Below are positions 1 to 11,814 of a stretch of DNA of 64,000 nt, in pieces. The stretch is from Lepraria neglecta (Eukaryota > Ascomycota > Lecanoromycetes > Lecanorales > Stereocaulaceae): NCBI GenBank assembly GCA_033220425.1, contig CM065648.1, positions 3,162,001 to 3,226,000 of the forward strand, in the 5' to 3' direction. Below the pieces are notes generated by a model. It was given only the letters and a program-made list of their open reading frames with translations. It made no database searches and was not told the DNA's origin. Position numbers and translations under genes: made by a program. The number at the start of each line of letters is the position of its first letter. The first letter of the stretch is position 1.

Positions 1-3
1 GAG

Positions 4-910
4 ATGGCACGTCGTCCAGCGAGATGTTATCGCTACTGCAAGAACAAGGTACGTCAAGAGTAATGGAGCACGCACAAATCCAAGATCGGCTCTCAAATTC
101 GCCCGTGCGATGCTGGACCGAGCAGAGGAAGAGACAGTCTAAGAACATTTGCTAATTGCCTGCCTTTCTACAGCCATACCCCAAATCCCGCTTCAACCGT
201 GGTGTGCCCGACCCTAAGATCCGTATCTTCGATCTCGGCCGCAAGCGTGCCAACGTCGATGAATTCCCTCTCTGCGTCCACATGGTCTCCAACGAATACG
301 AGCAGCTGTCCTCTGAAGCTCTAGAAGCCGCCCGTATTTGCGCCAACAAGTATGCTTTTACACTCTACCTGAACTCCGATCAGCTGTCTAACAAGCTACC
401 CACAGGTACCTCGTCAAAGTCGCCGGCAAAGAAGGGTTTCATCTCCGCGTCCGCGCCCACCCCTACCACGTCGTTCGCATCAACAAGATGTTGTCATGTG
501 CCGGTGCCGATAGACTGCAAACCGGTATGCGCGGTGCCTGGGGCAAACCCAACGGAACCGTTGCTCGTGTGAACATTGGCCAAATCTTGCTCTCAGTCCG
601 AACCCGTGATACTCGTAAGCCTATCGCATCCTCTACTTTACAATCTCACTACTAACACTTGAAATCTACAGACCGCGCCACAGCCATCGAAGCCCTCCGT
701 CGTTCCCAATACAAATTCCCTGGCCGCCAAAAGATCATCGTTTCCAAGAACTGGGGCTTCACTCCTCTCCGTCGTGATGAATACGTCCAGATGCGTGCTG
801 AGGGCAAGGTTAGGATTGATGGGGCTTACGTGCAGTTCTTGAGGAACAAAGGGCCTATTGAGCGAAATGTGGGGGTTTTTCCGAATGCGTTTGAGACTGC
901 TGAGGCTTAG
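4..910 (+). CDS. rpl10: 60S ribosomal protein L10 (uL16)
   Basis: Cytosolic large-subunit protein uL16, which sits near the peptidyl-transferase centre and is among the last proteins added to the 60S particle. The exons 4-48, 174-349, 406-614 and 672-910 join to 222 residues, the normal family length. It starts [20 protein letters not shown], keeps the loop [20 protein letters not shown] and ends ..[12 protein letters not shown]. All three introns are GT-AG, and the second is only 56 nt. The start ATG lies three bases inside the window, so its promoter is not visible. Near-certain identification from sequence conservation; exon ends are forced by the conserved protein. Confidence 0.97.
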
Positions 911-1357
911 GGGTGGATGGACAATGTGATGGATGATTCATGCGCTATGAATAGGTCCAGATAGCTTCAGTAGTAGAAGAATCCAACATGTTACTCTAGG
1001 AGGTAGAAAGCTGCGCTAATATTCCGCTCTGTGATGCCTATCTTGGACCTCCCGACTCTCCCAACTCTTCCGTACACAAAGATTACCACGCCAAAGTGAT
1101 GGACCACTCCTAGTTTACCACGACTGCCCCCCTGTAATTATAGCCTTGGGCTGTGGACTTACATCAGTAACACATAAACTTTTGCCCTCATGATGCAGCA
1201 TCTTCCTCTGCGCAGCTTCTGTCTATAAAATTGCTACTTCCGCCAGTGCTGCCTACCTCACTGAGTCTTCCTCATCACCCCTACAAAGCGAGGGAGACGA
1301 ACCTATCTCCCTGTCCAATTAGAACCAGTCACATCAACTCCAGGCTTCTCTCGAATA
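911..1357. other. Intergenic, no gene seen
   Basis: 3' flank of the L10 gene followed by the leader of a decayed HET gene. A TATA-like TATAAAA lies near 1225. No conserved coding segment was recognised. Confidence 0.5.
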
Positions 1358-3367
1358 TGCAACGCTTGTATCCAACTCTTCCGCGAGAATTCCGAGCATT
1401 TCCTCCAGCGGCCGCTCGAGGATCACATACAGTTCCTCGATACTTTGGTGAAGTCAGCACAGCGAGGCTGCCTAGTCTGCGCTCTGCTGTTGAACAAAGT
1501 AGAGAGACTAGTCGGAGATGTCGAGATTCCTAATGAATTGCAATTGACGTATGCATTGGGAGTTAAATATGTAGGTTTTTTCTTTTCCTGCTGCAAGAGC
1601 TTGCCAAGTCGATTGCATCTTGTCTTGCTGCGTGCTGAAGGTGGATCCTCTCAACCGCGTTCGCAGTGTTGCGAGTGGCAATGCTGACTCTAGCTTCCTT
1701 AGAGGCAGATGTTCAGGCTTCAATTGGTGATCTTCAGCTGTCGACCACAACGTCATCTCTGGCGAATCAGCACTTAGCTAGAGGGTGGGTCATGCGCTGC
1801 GAAGGTTCCTATAAGCGCTGCGTCCGGACATCGTTGCGTGGTAGCATTCGTCCAAGTCGTTTACTGAAGATCATACATGTAGGTGGAAATATTGTCCTCC
1901 GAATCGTCGAGACTGGAAACCTTCCGCTGGATGAAGAATACATAACGTTGAATCACTGTTGGGGAACTGCTAAGTTTCTTACCCTGCGAATGGATAACAC
2001 ACAAGCTGGAAGAAGGTCTCTTGTTCTCTGACCTTCCAAAAACCTTTCAGAATGCGGTCATGATCATCAGCTAGTTTCAGATTTCTTATCTGTGGATTGA
2101 CTCACTATGCATGATTCAAGACTCTCACGACGACTGGCTTATAGAGTCTGTTAAGATGAGACACACATACAGCAATTCGTTCCTTACCATTGCAGCGACG
2201 GCCGCTGATGATCCCTCAATCGACTCTTTCTTTGATCGAGATCCCGTGGTCGTATCCCCCATCAAAGCCCATGTCAGTGCACGTTGGTATATGGGCGATC
2301 ATTATTGCGTTGACGGAGCCTTGTGGAGTGTTGGCATTCTAGAAACACCTCTTAATAAGCGTACTTGGGTCTTCCAGGAGCGTACGTTAAATTGTCTGAG
2401 CTGTTATTTCCCTTCGTGCCCTATTTTGCGCCAGAAGTCTTTCCGGCTGGTGGGACGTGTCTTGCGACTCAAGAACTGTCTCAAAAGGCGAAGCTGGCTT
2501 CGAAGCGATTCAGGACTATTATCACATCGCGTACTACATTTTGGACGACATCAGATGTTCTGGGAGTGTCAGGAGCTCGATGCCTGCGAGACCTTCCCGA
2601 GTGGCTTACCGCTTTTAATGAAAGAGCAGTTCGGAGGAAGCAAAAGGCTGCTGACAGAAGCCGGTGATCTTCATAAGACACGCTGGGTCCCAATCGTCAG
2701 ATCATATTCAGGGAGGTCTTTAACAGTACCCAGTGACAAAGCCGTTGCTTTTGGAGGCATCGTGGAGGAACTTCAGGCAAGTTCTGATAGCAGTTACTTT
2801 GCTGGATTCTGGAGGAAAGGTCTTGAACGGCAGCTTTTATGGAAAGTGCCTCGTGAGACCTTTGCTGAAAGACCGCCAACCTACCAGGCGCCCTCGTGGT
2901 CATGGCTTTCCATCAACGGTACTGTGCAGTTATCAGATTCTTGGGCTCAGGGCACTTCCTACAAGCCAACGGTCATTCTCGAAATTCTCCACGCAAAGGT
3001 ATAGCTTGCCAGTGATAGTGACCTTGGGCCAATAAAGAGTGGACACATCTATGCGCGCGGCATATTGAAGGCAGCATTTTGGGACGGCACCACGATCGTC
3101 GGGCTGGAAGAGCTGCTGAAAGAGACGTGTGGAGCCGTGACATCTAGTGATATATGGATCGACGGAGGAGCAAGACAACATGATCACGATCTCATATGTA
3201 TGCATGTACTCTACCAAGTGCAGTTTCAAGACTGGGGATATCGCGCTGATCATATGCTTGATGGCTTTTGTTGGCTCGAGCCAGCGGGACAAACGATGGG
3301 TACAGGCGCGTTGGCATGTTCCATCTTCGGGCACATAATAAACCGCCTATGGAGGAGGCTGGGGTGA
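1358..3367 (+). pseudogene. HET-domain heterokaryon-incompatibility gene, broken
   Basis: HET proteins are fungal non-self-recognition factors whose activation triggers cell death in fused hyphae. The Cys-rich N-terminal part (LCNACIQLFRE.., then GCLVCALLLNKV) is near 1358-1530. The core motif EYITLNHCWGTAKFL is at about 1940-1985 and the second core motif YLWIDSLCMIQDSHDDWL at about 2090-2150. The RTWVFQER..LHFGRHQMFWEC block is split by a 132-nt intron (2382-2513) that happens to contain no stop. Breaks: a frame change at about 1999-2003, an in-frame TAG at 2072-2074 between the two core motifs, and a TAG at 3002-3004, after which the same frame continues with HET C-terminal-like sequence to 3367. 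Both TAGs sit where CAG is plausible. The N-terminal start is not resolved. Confidence 0.8.
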
Positions 3368-4471
3368 TGTGCATTGAGAAAGTCAAAAATGGGACTTCTC
3401 TTTGGCAGCATGTGCCTAGACATACCTTCACCCTCCTCTAAACCTTCTGCGCTCGCATATTTCAAGAAGGTTGAATGCAATTCGTGATGCTGGATCATCC
3501 TGCCTGAACCCGCAACAGGTACTTAGACCCTTCAGAACTGGCGAGAAGACAAAGCATGCTTGCTTATCCGCACACAACCTGGGGACACGTCTGTGGGTGT
3601 AAAAGAAAAGGCCTGGCGGTACCCTTGGATCATTGATACAATGGGTCTGCTGACATTTAACGCTTAGCATTCGCTTGGGTAGACACAATGACTACTTCTT
3701 GGACCAGAAACAAGTTTCTGGTACGATCTATGTAAGGATCGATGTTCCATCCCAGACCCAACGCTACTAGCACCCGAGTCTCTCTTGGGCAATCCGGAGC
3801 CCCACAATCGAATCTCCTATTCCCTGCAAGAAAGCCAAGTGAAAACGTTCAGCAATATGCCAGCTCGTGCCATCAGGACTTTTCATCTCGAGAAGCAAGG
3901 ACGGGTTCAAGAGGAAGGTAGTACCTCGAGAAACATGACATCAACTAGCTCTGATCTCAGAAATGAAGTGTGGTTTGTAGAAGTTGGGGAAGTTACCACC
4001 AGCCTTTAGCCTTATGTTCTGCACTTTAGGATAAGCAATAACTTCGCGATATCACGTCTGTCTAACTACAACAATGTTCCTTATAACACTCGACATATGC
4101 AAGCAAGAGCTTCCATGTCTCTCCAACTACTCGTCCCACTCATAGCAAAGCTCGCTGTTTAATTCCTCTCAGCGTGCACGGCCCAACAAATTGAATCTCT
4201 TTGTAAAATTTCATAGAGTTCTCTTGATAATAGTACATGATGTTAATGCGCATGGTGGAAAGAAGGAGAATCAATGGTAGCTGGCCAATGCATTTCCAAA
4301 GTGACGCACTGCCACAGGTCCCGCGCGAGGATAAAGCGGCGCTCACCCTAGACCCGGTGAGGGGTGAGGCCGGGGCAGATTTCTGTCACCTTGGCACCAA
4401 CTTCACATCTTTGCTCTCCATTAAAGCACGGTCAACAAGTTATACCGATCATGATCATAAGATCTACCCAG
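3368..4471. other. Intergenic, no gene seen
   Basis: About 1.1 kb between the HET relic and the mitochondrial L6 gene. A 74-codon open frame at 3785-4009 (+) has no recognisable motif and I do not support it as a gene. Confidence 0.5.
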
Positions 4472-5307
4472 ATGCTCTCCGCTACTCGGGGTGCTACAAT
4501 ACTACTACCTGACTTCCTTGTTCCAGCATTGTCCTCTATATATACATCAAGATCGTTCTCTAGCGCATCGAAATGCAGATCTCGAATAGGCGGTGCGCCA
4601 TTATCGCTGCCAGCCGAAGTCGAACTCCAAATTCTTGAGCCTTTAGCACAGAAAAAGAAGGATACGATAGTAACTGAGCTCGCCAAGGCGGTTGAGGTCA
4701 AGGGACCTTTAGGTACTCGCAATCCACCGAGAAAACATGCCCACTTACTAATCTGGACAATAGGCAAGATGACCGTACAGCTCCCGCCGTATATAAGTCT
4801 TAGCCACAATAAAGAGACAAGGAAAGCGACCTTGAGTATACTTAATCGGGAGGAACGTAAGCAACGGGAGATGTGGGGTACGTGAATTGTTCTGCCTGAT
4901 TCCACTTCACCTGCAATTCTCTGACCTCTACAGGAACCACACGCGCCTATCTTAATAACCACATACTGGGAGTCTCAGAGGGGCACACCGCCATTCTGCG
5001 GCTGGTGGGTGTGGGGTACAGAGCAACAGTTGAGCCGTCAGCAGTCTCTGTCAAGCCAGAATACCCAGGGCAACAATTCGTTTCCTTGAAAGTGGGCTAT
5101 TCACATCCAATCGAGCTTGGTCTTCCACTTGGTATGAAAGCTAGTACACCGCAGCCTACTCGAATACTGTTGGAAGGGATAGAGAAGGAGGTGGTAAATC
5201 AATTTGCTGCAAAGATCAGGAAGTGGAGGGTACCGGAGCCATACAAGGGGAAGGGTATATTTGTCAACGGGGAGACTATCAAGCTAAAGGCGAAGAAGAT
5301 CAAGTGA
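4472..5307 (+). CDS. mrpl6: Mitochondrial large-subunit ribosomal protein L6 (uL6m)
   Basis: Mitoribosomal uL6 of the 54S subunit. Exons 4472-4712, 4764-4877 and 4934-5307 encode 242 residues. The N-terminus is Ser/Arg-rich and acidic-poor (..SSIYTSRSFSSASK), as expected for a mitochondrial presequence. The family core follows: IGGAPLSLP, KGPLGKMTVQLPPYI split by the first intron, HTAILRLVGVGYRA, and the C-terminal signature EPYKGKGIFVNGETIKLK. The first intron is 51 nt, a multiple of three without a stop, so a naive reading would retain it. The start at 4472 is the in-frame ATG closest to the presequence; an in-frame ATG at 4451 is possible. Confidence 0.9.
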
Positions 5308-6727
5308 TAGAGATAATCTGTATATTGAAAATAGAAGCTTTGGCCGTTGGGGCGAGATAAACATGGGTTTTCTACCTGGTAAGGCACACCTATATCTTTC
5401 TTGCGAGATGTATAACGAACCAGGTGCCTTCACCATTAAAATATTCCATGAACTGATTGTGTTACGTCCTATATCGTTCTAATCACTGGTCGCTCTGCCT
5501 CTTGTAATGATACCCGTGTAGTTCCTCAATATTCACTTTGTTTACTGACGCCCGTATAACATTACCTGAAAACTATTCACGAAGCCATTAACGCGGCAAA
5601 ACGTAGTAGACTACCAGGACCAACTGTCACACCCAGGTATAAAGCAAAAAACCAAAATGGCAAAAGCTCAGTTGACCGAAGTTAACCTACGAAAATCCGA
5701 AGATTTATTGAGATGCTCACGAATGAACCTGTTTTTCGGTGCCCTGCGGGTCTCTTACCCTCTAGAATCGGCATTTAACAGGTTAACAGAGAAAATGACT
5801 AACCCGCAACCCCAGCCACTGACGCTCCACTGGACGTTAGTGAACCTACTCCCTAGATGGCTTGATCGGATCCGCTGCTAAAATATCAAGTCCTGCAGCA
5901 TCCAACAAGAAAAAGGAAGGGAAAAAAAAAGCTCTCCACCAATCTCACTCATGAAATGCACGTGATTCTCCTCATTCTGCTTCTCAGTGCAGAGTGGTAT
6001 GCCCTCTCCTGGATAATCAGAGCAACTGGCCTGGCGGTTTGAGAGTGCTGCACCAGAGAATACTGGGATTGCACGCTTATCTGTCGAAGCGGACTCTTTT
6101 ACCGCTGTAGTTGTTATTTAGATGCTGAAAATAAGACGAGCTAGGACTCAAGACGCACCTGCTTCGATGGTATGACATTGGTAAGAATGTGATGGCCAGA
6201 CAAACTGAAGTTTCCACCAGCTTTTTCGTCTTGGAAACCGTGAACCTGATGTGACCTCGATCTTATCTAATAGGGTCATATTCATGATGACATGGTGAAA
6301 GTGGTGAGGCAGATCGCCGCTACGCATGATAGACGACCGATGACAGAACAGAGAAAGTGAAGGGACAACCAGATAAGCCCAGCATCGTTGTGACACCCGC
6401 TACAATAACAGCGAATTGTTCAAAAGCAAGAGCCAAGCCCACCCCATCACGACCGTGAAAATCATTCTCGACATCCTGCGTCATGATATATATGCGTACT
6501 ACTTCAGCCCAATGGCGGCTTCATTCGCTATCGCCAAACCTACTCATTCTGCACACACTCGTCCATGTGACAAACGCAAATTCCACAAGCAAACCTCGTC
6601 GCTATCGTCAAAGATCAGGCATTAGCCCCAACCTCCTGCACAAATTCCACGATCGCTCATCTCTTCATCACTCATCCATGGGACAAACGCATGTCCCATA
6701 CAAACTCCTCGTCCCTATCGTCGAAGA
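5308..6727. other. Intergenic, no gene seen
   Basis: 1.4 kb with only short open frames (the longest useful one is 74 codons at 5657-5881, +) and no recognisable family motif. It includes an A-rich run near 5908-5930. Confidence 0.5.
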
Positions 6728-7732
6728 TCAAGCGGCAACACCAATCTCCTCCACCGTCTCAAACACCGGCTCCTTCTCCACATCCACATCCTGGAATTCA
6801 ACCCACCCGCTCATCTTCTCAAGTACATGCTTGCCATACAGCACCCCTTCTCCAGCCTCATCATCCACACTCCTCACAACACATCCCGCACCCGGCTCGA
6901 AGAAGAAAGGGACAGAATACCTGCTCTTGCCGGGCGAGCTCCTAACGCGATGGTATGTAGCTTTGAATTTGCCGCCAGAGACTTGAGACATTAGGTCGCC
7001 GATATTGACAACGATAGAGCCGGGTACGTATGGTGCGGGAATCCATACGTCGCTTGTGCTGAGTACCTCAAGGCCACCAGTCTGGTCTTGGTGCAAGAGG
7101 GTGAGGATGCCCGAGTCTGTGTGCGGTGTGCAACACAGTTCCTGCTGAGGCGAGGGTGGCGTGATGGCAGGGTAATGAAGGAGGCGGAGTGTGGACATGC
7201 TGTTGTCTAGATATCCGTCGAAGTAAGAAGCGCCTTTTCCAAGTGCCATGGCGAGCAATGACAATAATTTCGATGAGAGTTCTTGGAGCTCTGAATACAG
7301 CTGCTCGGCACCATCTCGACATCTGTAGTCCTCCGACCACACATTCGCCTCTGTCAGATTGAACTTGGCTCTTGGATCGAAGATCTGTGGCAATGAGACT
7401 TTCGGTCCAATCTCAAAGCCTTCTTTCAGGTTGTCGCTGCCTGCTTGGGCCGGAAAGAAACCGCGGTAAGTGTTCACATTCTGCGGTATGAACGTCTTCT
7501 TCGCCACGGATGATTTTTCTGCTTCTGGCAAAGAGAAGAATTCGTGTGCTAGAAAAAAGATATCTGCGTGCGTAAAGGAGAGGGGGGTATTAACAAGGTA
7601 AGCGAAGCCTGTTGTTGAGAAGGCGGTACTGAGAGACTGGGATATAGCTGCGAGAGCCTCAGTGGTGGGATTTGGAGAGGAGAGGGGCGTGAGATCGATG
7701 AGGGGGAGGGAAAGAGTGGGAGAAGTCGACAT
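6728..7732 (-). CDS. 2-oxoglutarate/Fe(II)-dependent dioxygenase, isopenicillin-N-synthase-like
   Basis: Intronless, 334 residues, cytosolic non-haem iron oxygenase of the IPNS/GA20-oxidase superfamily. An N-terminal DIOX_N-like region starts SLPLIDLTPLSS and is followed by ..NTYRGFFPAQAGSDNLKEGF. The double-stranded beta-helix core carries the full iron triad: His204 and Asp206 in CCTPHTDSGILTLL and His261 in ATYHRV. The 2-oxoglutarate clamp is Arg271/Ser273 in SRYSVPFFFEP. The ATG at 7732 is chosen because it precedes the conserved N-terminal strand; an upstream in-frame ATG at 7780 would add 16 unconserved residues. Substrate unknown; fungal relatives act on nucleobases, gibberellins or secondary metabolites. 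No biosynthetic partners are adjacent. Confidence 0.9.
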   Translation of the reverse strand: MSTSPTLSLPLIDLTPLSSPNPTTEALAAISQSLSTAFSTTGFAYLVNTPLSFTHADIFFLAHEFFSLPEAEKSSVAKKTFIPQNVNTYRGFFPAQAGSDNLKEGFEIGPKVSLPQIFDPRAKFNLTEANVWSEDYRCRDGAEQLYSELQELSSKLLSLLAMALGKGASYFDGYLDNSMSTLRLLHYPAITPPSPQQELCCTPHTDSGILTLLHQDQTGGLEVLSTSDVWIPAPYVPGSIVVNIGDLMSQVSGGKFKATYHRVRSSPGKSRYSVPFFFEPGAGCVVRSVDDEAGEGVLYGKHVLEKMSGWVEFQDVDVEKEPVFETVEEIGVAA

Positions 7733-8253
7733 TATGGGATGGTAATGGATTTCTCGAATAGGAGATAAGGCAATACCCAAGAGAAATCAAATTCAACTGG
7801 ACAAAAATACGACATGCAAATTCTGCAACCAAAGAAAATTCCACAAGGTATTAACCTCCATGATACATTGGAAATATCGCAATCGTCATGAAACCCATGA
7901 CAGTTCTGGATCGAAGGCCCAGATTGGGAAATGTGTCTTGTGCTCACCTATCAATTAGCTGCATGTCCTAACGGCTTGGGACGGCACGTTAGGTAGAAAC
8001 AGCGCTATATGCGGAGACATACCCGCGTCTAGGAATGGTCTCAAACCCTAATAGTACCAGAATGCGCATCAATGTGGAAGCACGAGAATGAAGTCGAGTA
8101 ATCATAGGTTCGGTCCTTCTGTAGCGCTAAAGCCAGCAAAGGCATACAGACAGCAGGATCGTGCTTTGGGCTCGTTGTAGGAATTGGGGCATCGTAATTG
8201 TTGTCTCTTGCAGTATCATGGCTTTCGTGGGTAGCATGGGAATCCTCATTTGC
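7733..8253. other. Intergenic, no gene seen
   Basis: Upstream region of the dioxygenase and 3' flank of the AIP1 gene, both on the minus strand. Nothing else recognised. Confidence 0.5.
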
Positions 8254-10234
8254 TCAGACCACGCCCTCTACCTTCCAGATCTTGACAGCGGCATCTCCGC
8301 CCACACTCATGATCTTATTGCTTCCCAGCCATTTGACGCCATTGACCCCGTCCTTATGGCAACTTCCAACATTGACCCTTTGCCCTGGCTTTGCTATACT
8401 CCACACAAAGATGTTAGTATCCAGACTTCCGCTGACTGCCTTTTCACCCTTCTCATCCCAGTCAATGCTCGTAACTCTAGCTGTGTGAGAGGACCAGCGC
8501 TCAGTGACAGGAGTAGGATTATTAGGTTCATAGACAATAATCTTGCCGGAAGCAAACCCAACAGCTAGATAGTTGTTCGAAGACGGCGAGAAAGCGAGGG
8601 CGGTGACTTGCGAGGGGTGCTGGATCTCTTTGAAGAGGTCAAGGTCTAAGCCGTACATATGCTGCTTCGAGTCATCACCACCAACAGCAATATGTGAATT
8701 TCCTGCTGCAATAACGGTGGGTGAATAGGACGTTGAGATTTGTTTTATGACGGAGTTGTCCTTTTGGGATAGAATAGAGATGCCTTTGTGGGTTGCAACA
8801 ACTGTGCCATCTGATATTGTGGCAACGCCTCGTGGCTGACCGTCCGTTTTGGTGGACGAGCCGATGAATGTCTTGGCGGAAACATCTATGGACCGTAGAG
8901 TGTCGTCCCAGCCTACGCTGTAGATACGTCCGGCTGAGGATACGAGGCCAGAGACGTAATTTGTGTGAGCATCACCATCGATTGTTTCGCCTGTTCCTGT
9001 TGCAGTATCCCAGGAGCAGATGCGGCCATCGCTGGAGCCGGTGAAGAAAGTCTGCTCTGAGCTTTTATCTGTGCTGGATGTGATGGTTGTGGTATTCTTC
9101 AGATGCCCTTGGACGACCCTCTGTGGTTGCGGCGCTCCTTCTGAAAGGTAGTTGAGATCGCCAGCAAGATTCAGACTTATCACCAGCCCATCCGATCTCC
9201 CTGCTGGCCATACCACGCCAACTTGATGATCTGGTATGCTGACTTTTCCCTCCTCACCCATCCGCCAGCTCTGCACTGCCTTCCCAGCTTCAGCATCCCA
9301 TATTCTTACTGTCTGATCTGCACTCGACGTAACGAATCGTTTCGAGTCCTTAGCCCACGAGACCGCAAAGACACTTCCAGTATGCTCTCCACCCCCCATC
9401 TGCCCCTTCTCCTCTCCAGTCTTTCCATCATAAAGGAAGATCTTTTTATCAGCCCCAACGCTCACTAAGTGGCTACCATCCGGACTAAAAGCCACCCCAT
9501 AGATATATCTGTTGTGCTTCCCCCTAAGACTAGTATTGAACTTGAATGGAGCCCCATGAAAGAACGCCAAACTCGTATCATCGCTCCCCGTAGCTGCTCT
9601 CAAAGGTCTCTGCTGCCGTATGCTGACACTGTTGATCTGCGAGCTATGTCCACTGATCTCTCCCACCGTATTGCCAGAATCCGCTGTGATGCAGTGCCCG
9701 AACTTCTCTTTGCCATCTCCAACGGCTATGATACGTTGGCTGTCCCCGTCCCATGCTAGATCGTTGATACGGCCGCTTATAATCGAGTATTCGCCTTTCG
9801 TAGCTCCTTCGCCCACGCAGTCCCAGACGCGGACGGTACCCGCCACATCACCGCTGGCGACGTAGTAGCCTGAGGGGGAGAAGCGGGCGACTGTTGTGGA
9901 AGTTGTGTGGGAGGTGTATTGTGTGGCTTGTGAGGGATTGTCTATGGATCGTAGGAAAATTGATTTATTTGACTGGAAAGGAGGAGCGTTAGCCAATCGG
10001 AATCAGCAATTTTGTGAACAAGAGCAGCTGCATATTGTGTTTCTCTAACCGAATGCCCAGCATAGGTCGGTGGAGACTCACTGCATACGCAAGGCGCTCG
10101 CCTTTTGGGTCTGAGGATAGTTGCGTTGGTTGGCCTCGCGTTGTCGAGGGCGAGGGGGCCCAAATAGCCTCTGTTGAAGATTAGAGATGCTCAAAAAAAA
10201 GGTCAAAAAGCGCCTTACCAGCTTTGATCGACAT
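8254..10234 (-). CDS. aip1: Actin-interacting protein 1 (AIP1/WDR1), WD40 protein
   Basis: AIP1 works with cofilin to disassemble actin filaments. Exons in transcript order 10219-10234, 10082-10170 and 8254-9972 encode 607 residues, the usual length for two seven-bladed propellers. Exon 1 is only 16 nt (MSIKA). Exon 2 gives AIWAPSPSTTRGQPTQLSSD, the conserved AIP1 N-terminus. WD-type strands recur along exon 3, for example FSPSGYYVASGDVAGTVRVW, VAFSPDGSHLVSVGADKKIF and SADQTVRIWDAEAGK. An ATG at 9996 lies inside intron 2 and should not be used as the start. The splice model is supported by frame agreement at both junctions. Confidence 0.93.
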
Positions 10235-10709
10235 GATGTGGTTGTTAAAGCATGATAGAGTAAAAGTTTGGAAGACCGCTCGATTAGGCAGATGTTTGGC
10301 TTCGAAAATGCCTTCCACTGCGGCTACATTCCTAGACTATGATAGGAAGTATCTAAATAAGACTAGCTGACTTTGTGGTGCTTTTGATATTGGCACATGG
10401 GTTCAGGTTCGAATTAATGCACTTTTATATTGAACAGTACAAGTACGGTGCTAGGTACATATCCTACATGCTCTCTCTCTCTCCTGTCTTTCCGGGATGA
10501 TTGTAATATGCTTGACCTCTGGAAAATAATCCCCACATTTCCGAGAGATGATGCTTGACCTCGCAATGCTCGAAGGCCAAGAGCGCTCAGCACTGATCTT
10601 CTCAAGAGTCGAATCGAGCTCCCATGGCAATCCCATCCCGAGATCCGCCGGTCAGAAATTGGTTTATGAATCGGCCCACAAGCAATGCCCAACGTCGTAT
10701 GTGTTAAAA
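10235..10709. other. Intergenic with a short CT microsatellite
   Basis: Between the AIP1 start and the RSM18 stop. A (CT)n run lies at about 10471-10483. Short open frames here show no family motif. Confidence 0.5.
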
Positions 10710-11506
10710 TCATCTTCCACCAGTTCGACCAAACATCAGCCTTATATTCCTCTCCCTCGCTTCCACCTCCAGCACCTCAGGATGTTTATGCACACTCGGT
10801 AGAAGTCCCATACCAACAGCCCTCCTTATTGCCTTTGCAATCTTCCTCTGGTTGACAGCCCGTAGTCCGGTTTCCTTTCTATGTTTTATCCTCCCCATTG
10901 GCGTCGTGTATTCCGACATCATAGAAAAGTTCTAATCACAACAAATCTTAGCGTCCCGTTCCCAATGTAATCCTATGTCTTGCCAACCTGAAAGGAGCTG
11001 GACCAACCTTGTACTCATGTAAAGGATTGATCCCCAACTGATCAAACGCATCGCGTTCCCTCGGTCTCCTCTTCCTCCACTTCGTCATCTCCACCGAACT
11101 CAAATCATGCGGTGCATACACATCACCGGCCTTCCATTTCCTATGCATCTGCCTCTCCAAATCTAACGCCTTATTATTTTTCTGCACGTCTACCAATCCC
11201 TGGCGCATTCGATTGTATTCCGAGACCCTTTTTAGGGCGGTAGGACTGCCTGCTTGGGCTAGTTCGGCCGTGAATTTGAAGGTATCGGATTTCTTTTGGC
11301 GATTGAGTTGGGGGTTGTAGTAGGTGGGGGGAGCTGCTGAGAGGGGTGAGTATACGTCAAGGTGGGTGGAAGGGGATGGAGATTGTACCAGGTGCTGGAG
11401 CAACTGCGGTCTGTAGTCTGGGGCTGTGAGTGGAAAATGCCCGACAAATGCATCGAGCTTCGGCAAGCCTGGAAGCCATGCTCTCAAGGCGCTTCGACAT
11501 CATCAT
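10710..11506 (-). CDS. rsm18: Mitochondrial small-subunit ribosomal protein bS18m (Rsm18)
   Basis: Component of the 37S mitoribosomal subunit. Exons in transcript order 11389-11506, 11008-11336 and 10710-10931 encode 222 residues. Exon 1 supplies a convincing presequence (ESMASRLAEARCICRAFSTH). Exon 2 has the spacer and the motif AGDVYAPHDLSSVEM followed by DAFDQLGINPLHEYK. Exon 3 carries the S18 core GRIKHRKETGLRAVNQRKIA. Introns are 52 and 76 nt. Three consecutive ATG codons (11506, 11503, 11500) make the exact start ambiguous by two residues. A longer reading of exon 2 starting at 11487 runs through the first intron and lacks the presequence, so I rejected it. Divergent from IMP3. Confidence 0.88.
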
Positions 11507-11814
11507 TTGGGATTGTCAATGTCTGCGGAGAGAAATGTCGAGATCAAACATGCAAATAATTCTATGCTGCATTAGCGCTCTGCAACGACTTTCTAGGGCT
11601 GAGAAGTTTGATGCCAAGACTTCAGAAAAACAAAAATTACCGAGCGAAATTGTTTTAATGGGTCCAACAGCGACGTTCAACAGACAAAGTCTCAAAACTC
11701 AAACGGGTACAGATTCTGGATATTCTTCGGCACATTGCATTTCCAGCAATCCTTCCATTTTGAAGCCTGTCATCTGGTCTTCTCATTCATCGCTCTCTAC
11801 AAGCCACTGCAAAG
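11507..11814. promoter_or_regulatory. Shared divergent promoter region of RSM18 and IMP3
   Basis: The 308 bp between the two start codons must contain both promoters unless either transcript has a distant upstream exon. No TATA consensus close to either start was seen. Both products serve ribosome production, one mitochondrial and one nucleolar, so co-regulation is plausible but inferred. Confidence 0.5.

Noticed and set aside
4432-4962. 176-codon minus-strand open frame
   Set aside because: Antisense shadow of the mitochondrial L6 gene, crossing its introns.
9973-9996. ATG at 9996 as the AIP1 start
   Set aside because: It lies within intron 2; upstream exons supply the conserved AIP1 N-terminus in phase.
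11008-11487. Start of RSM18 at 11487
   Set aside because: That reading includes the first intron and lacks the mitochondrial presequence found in exon 1.
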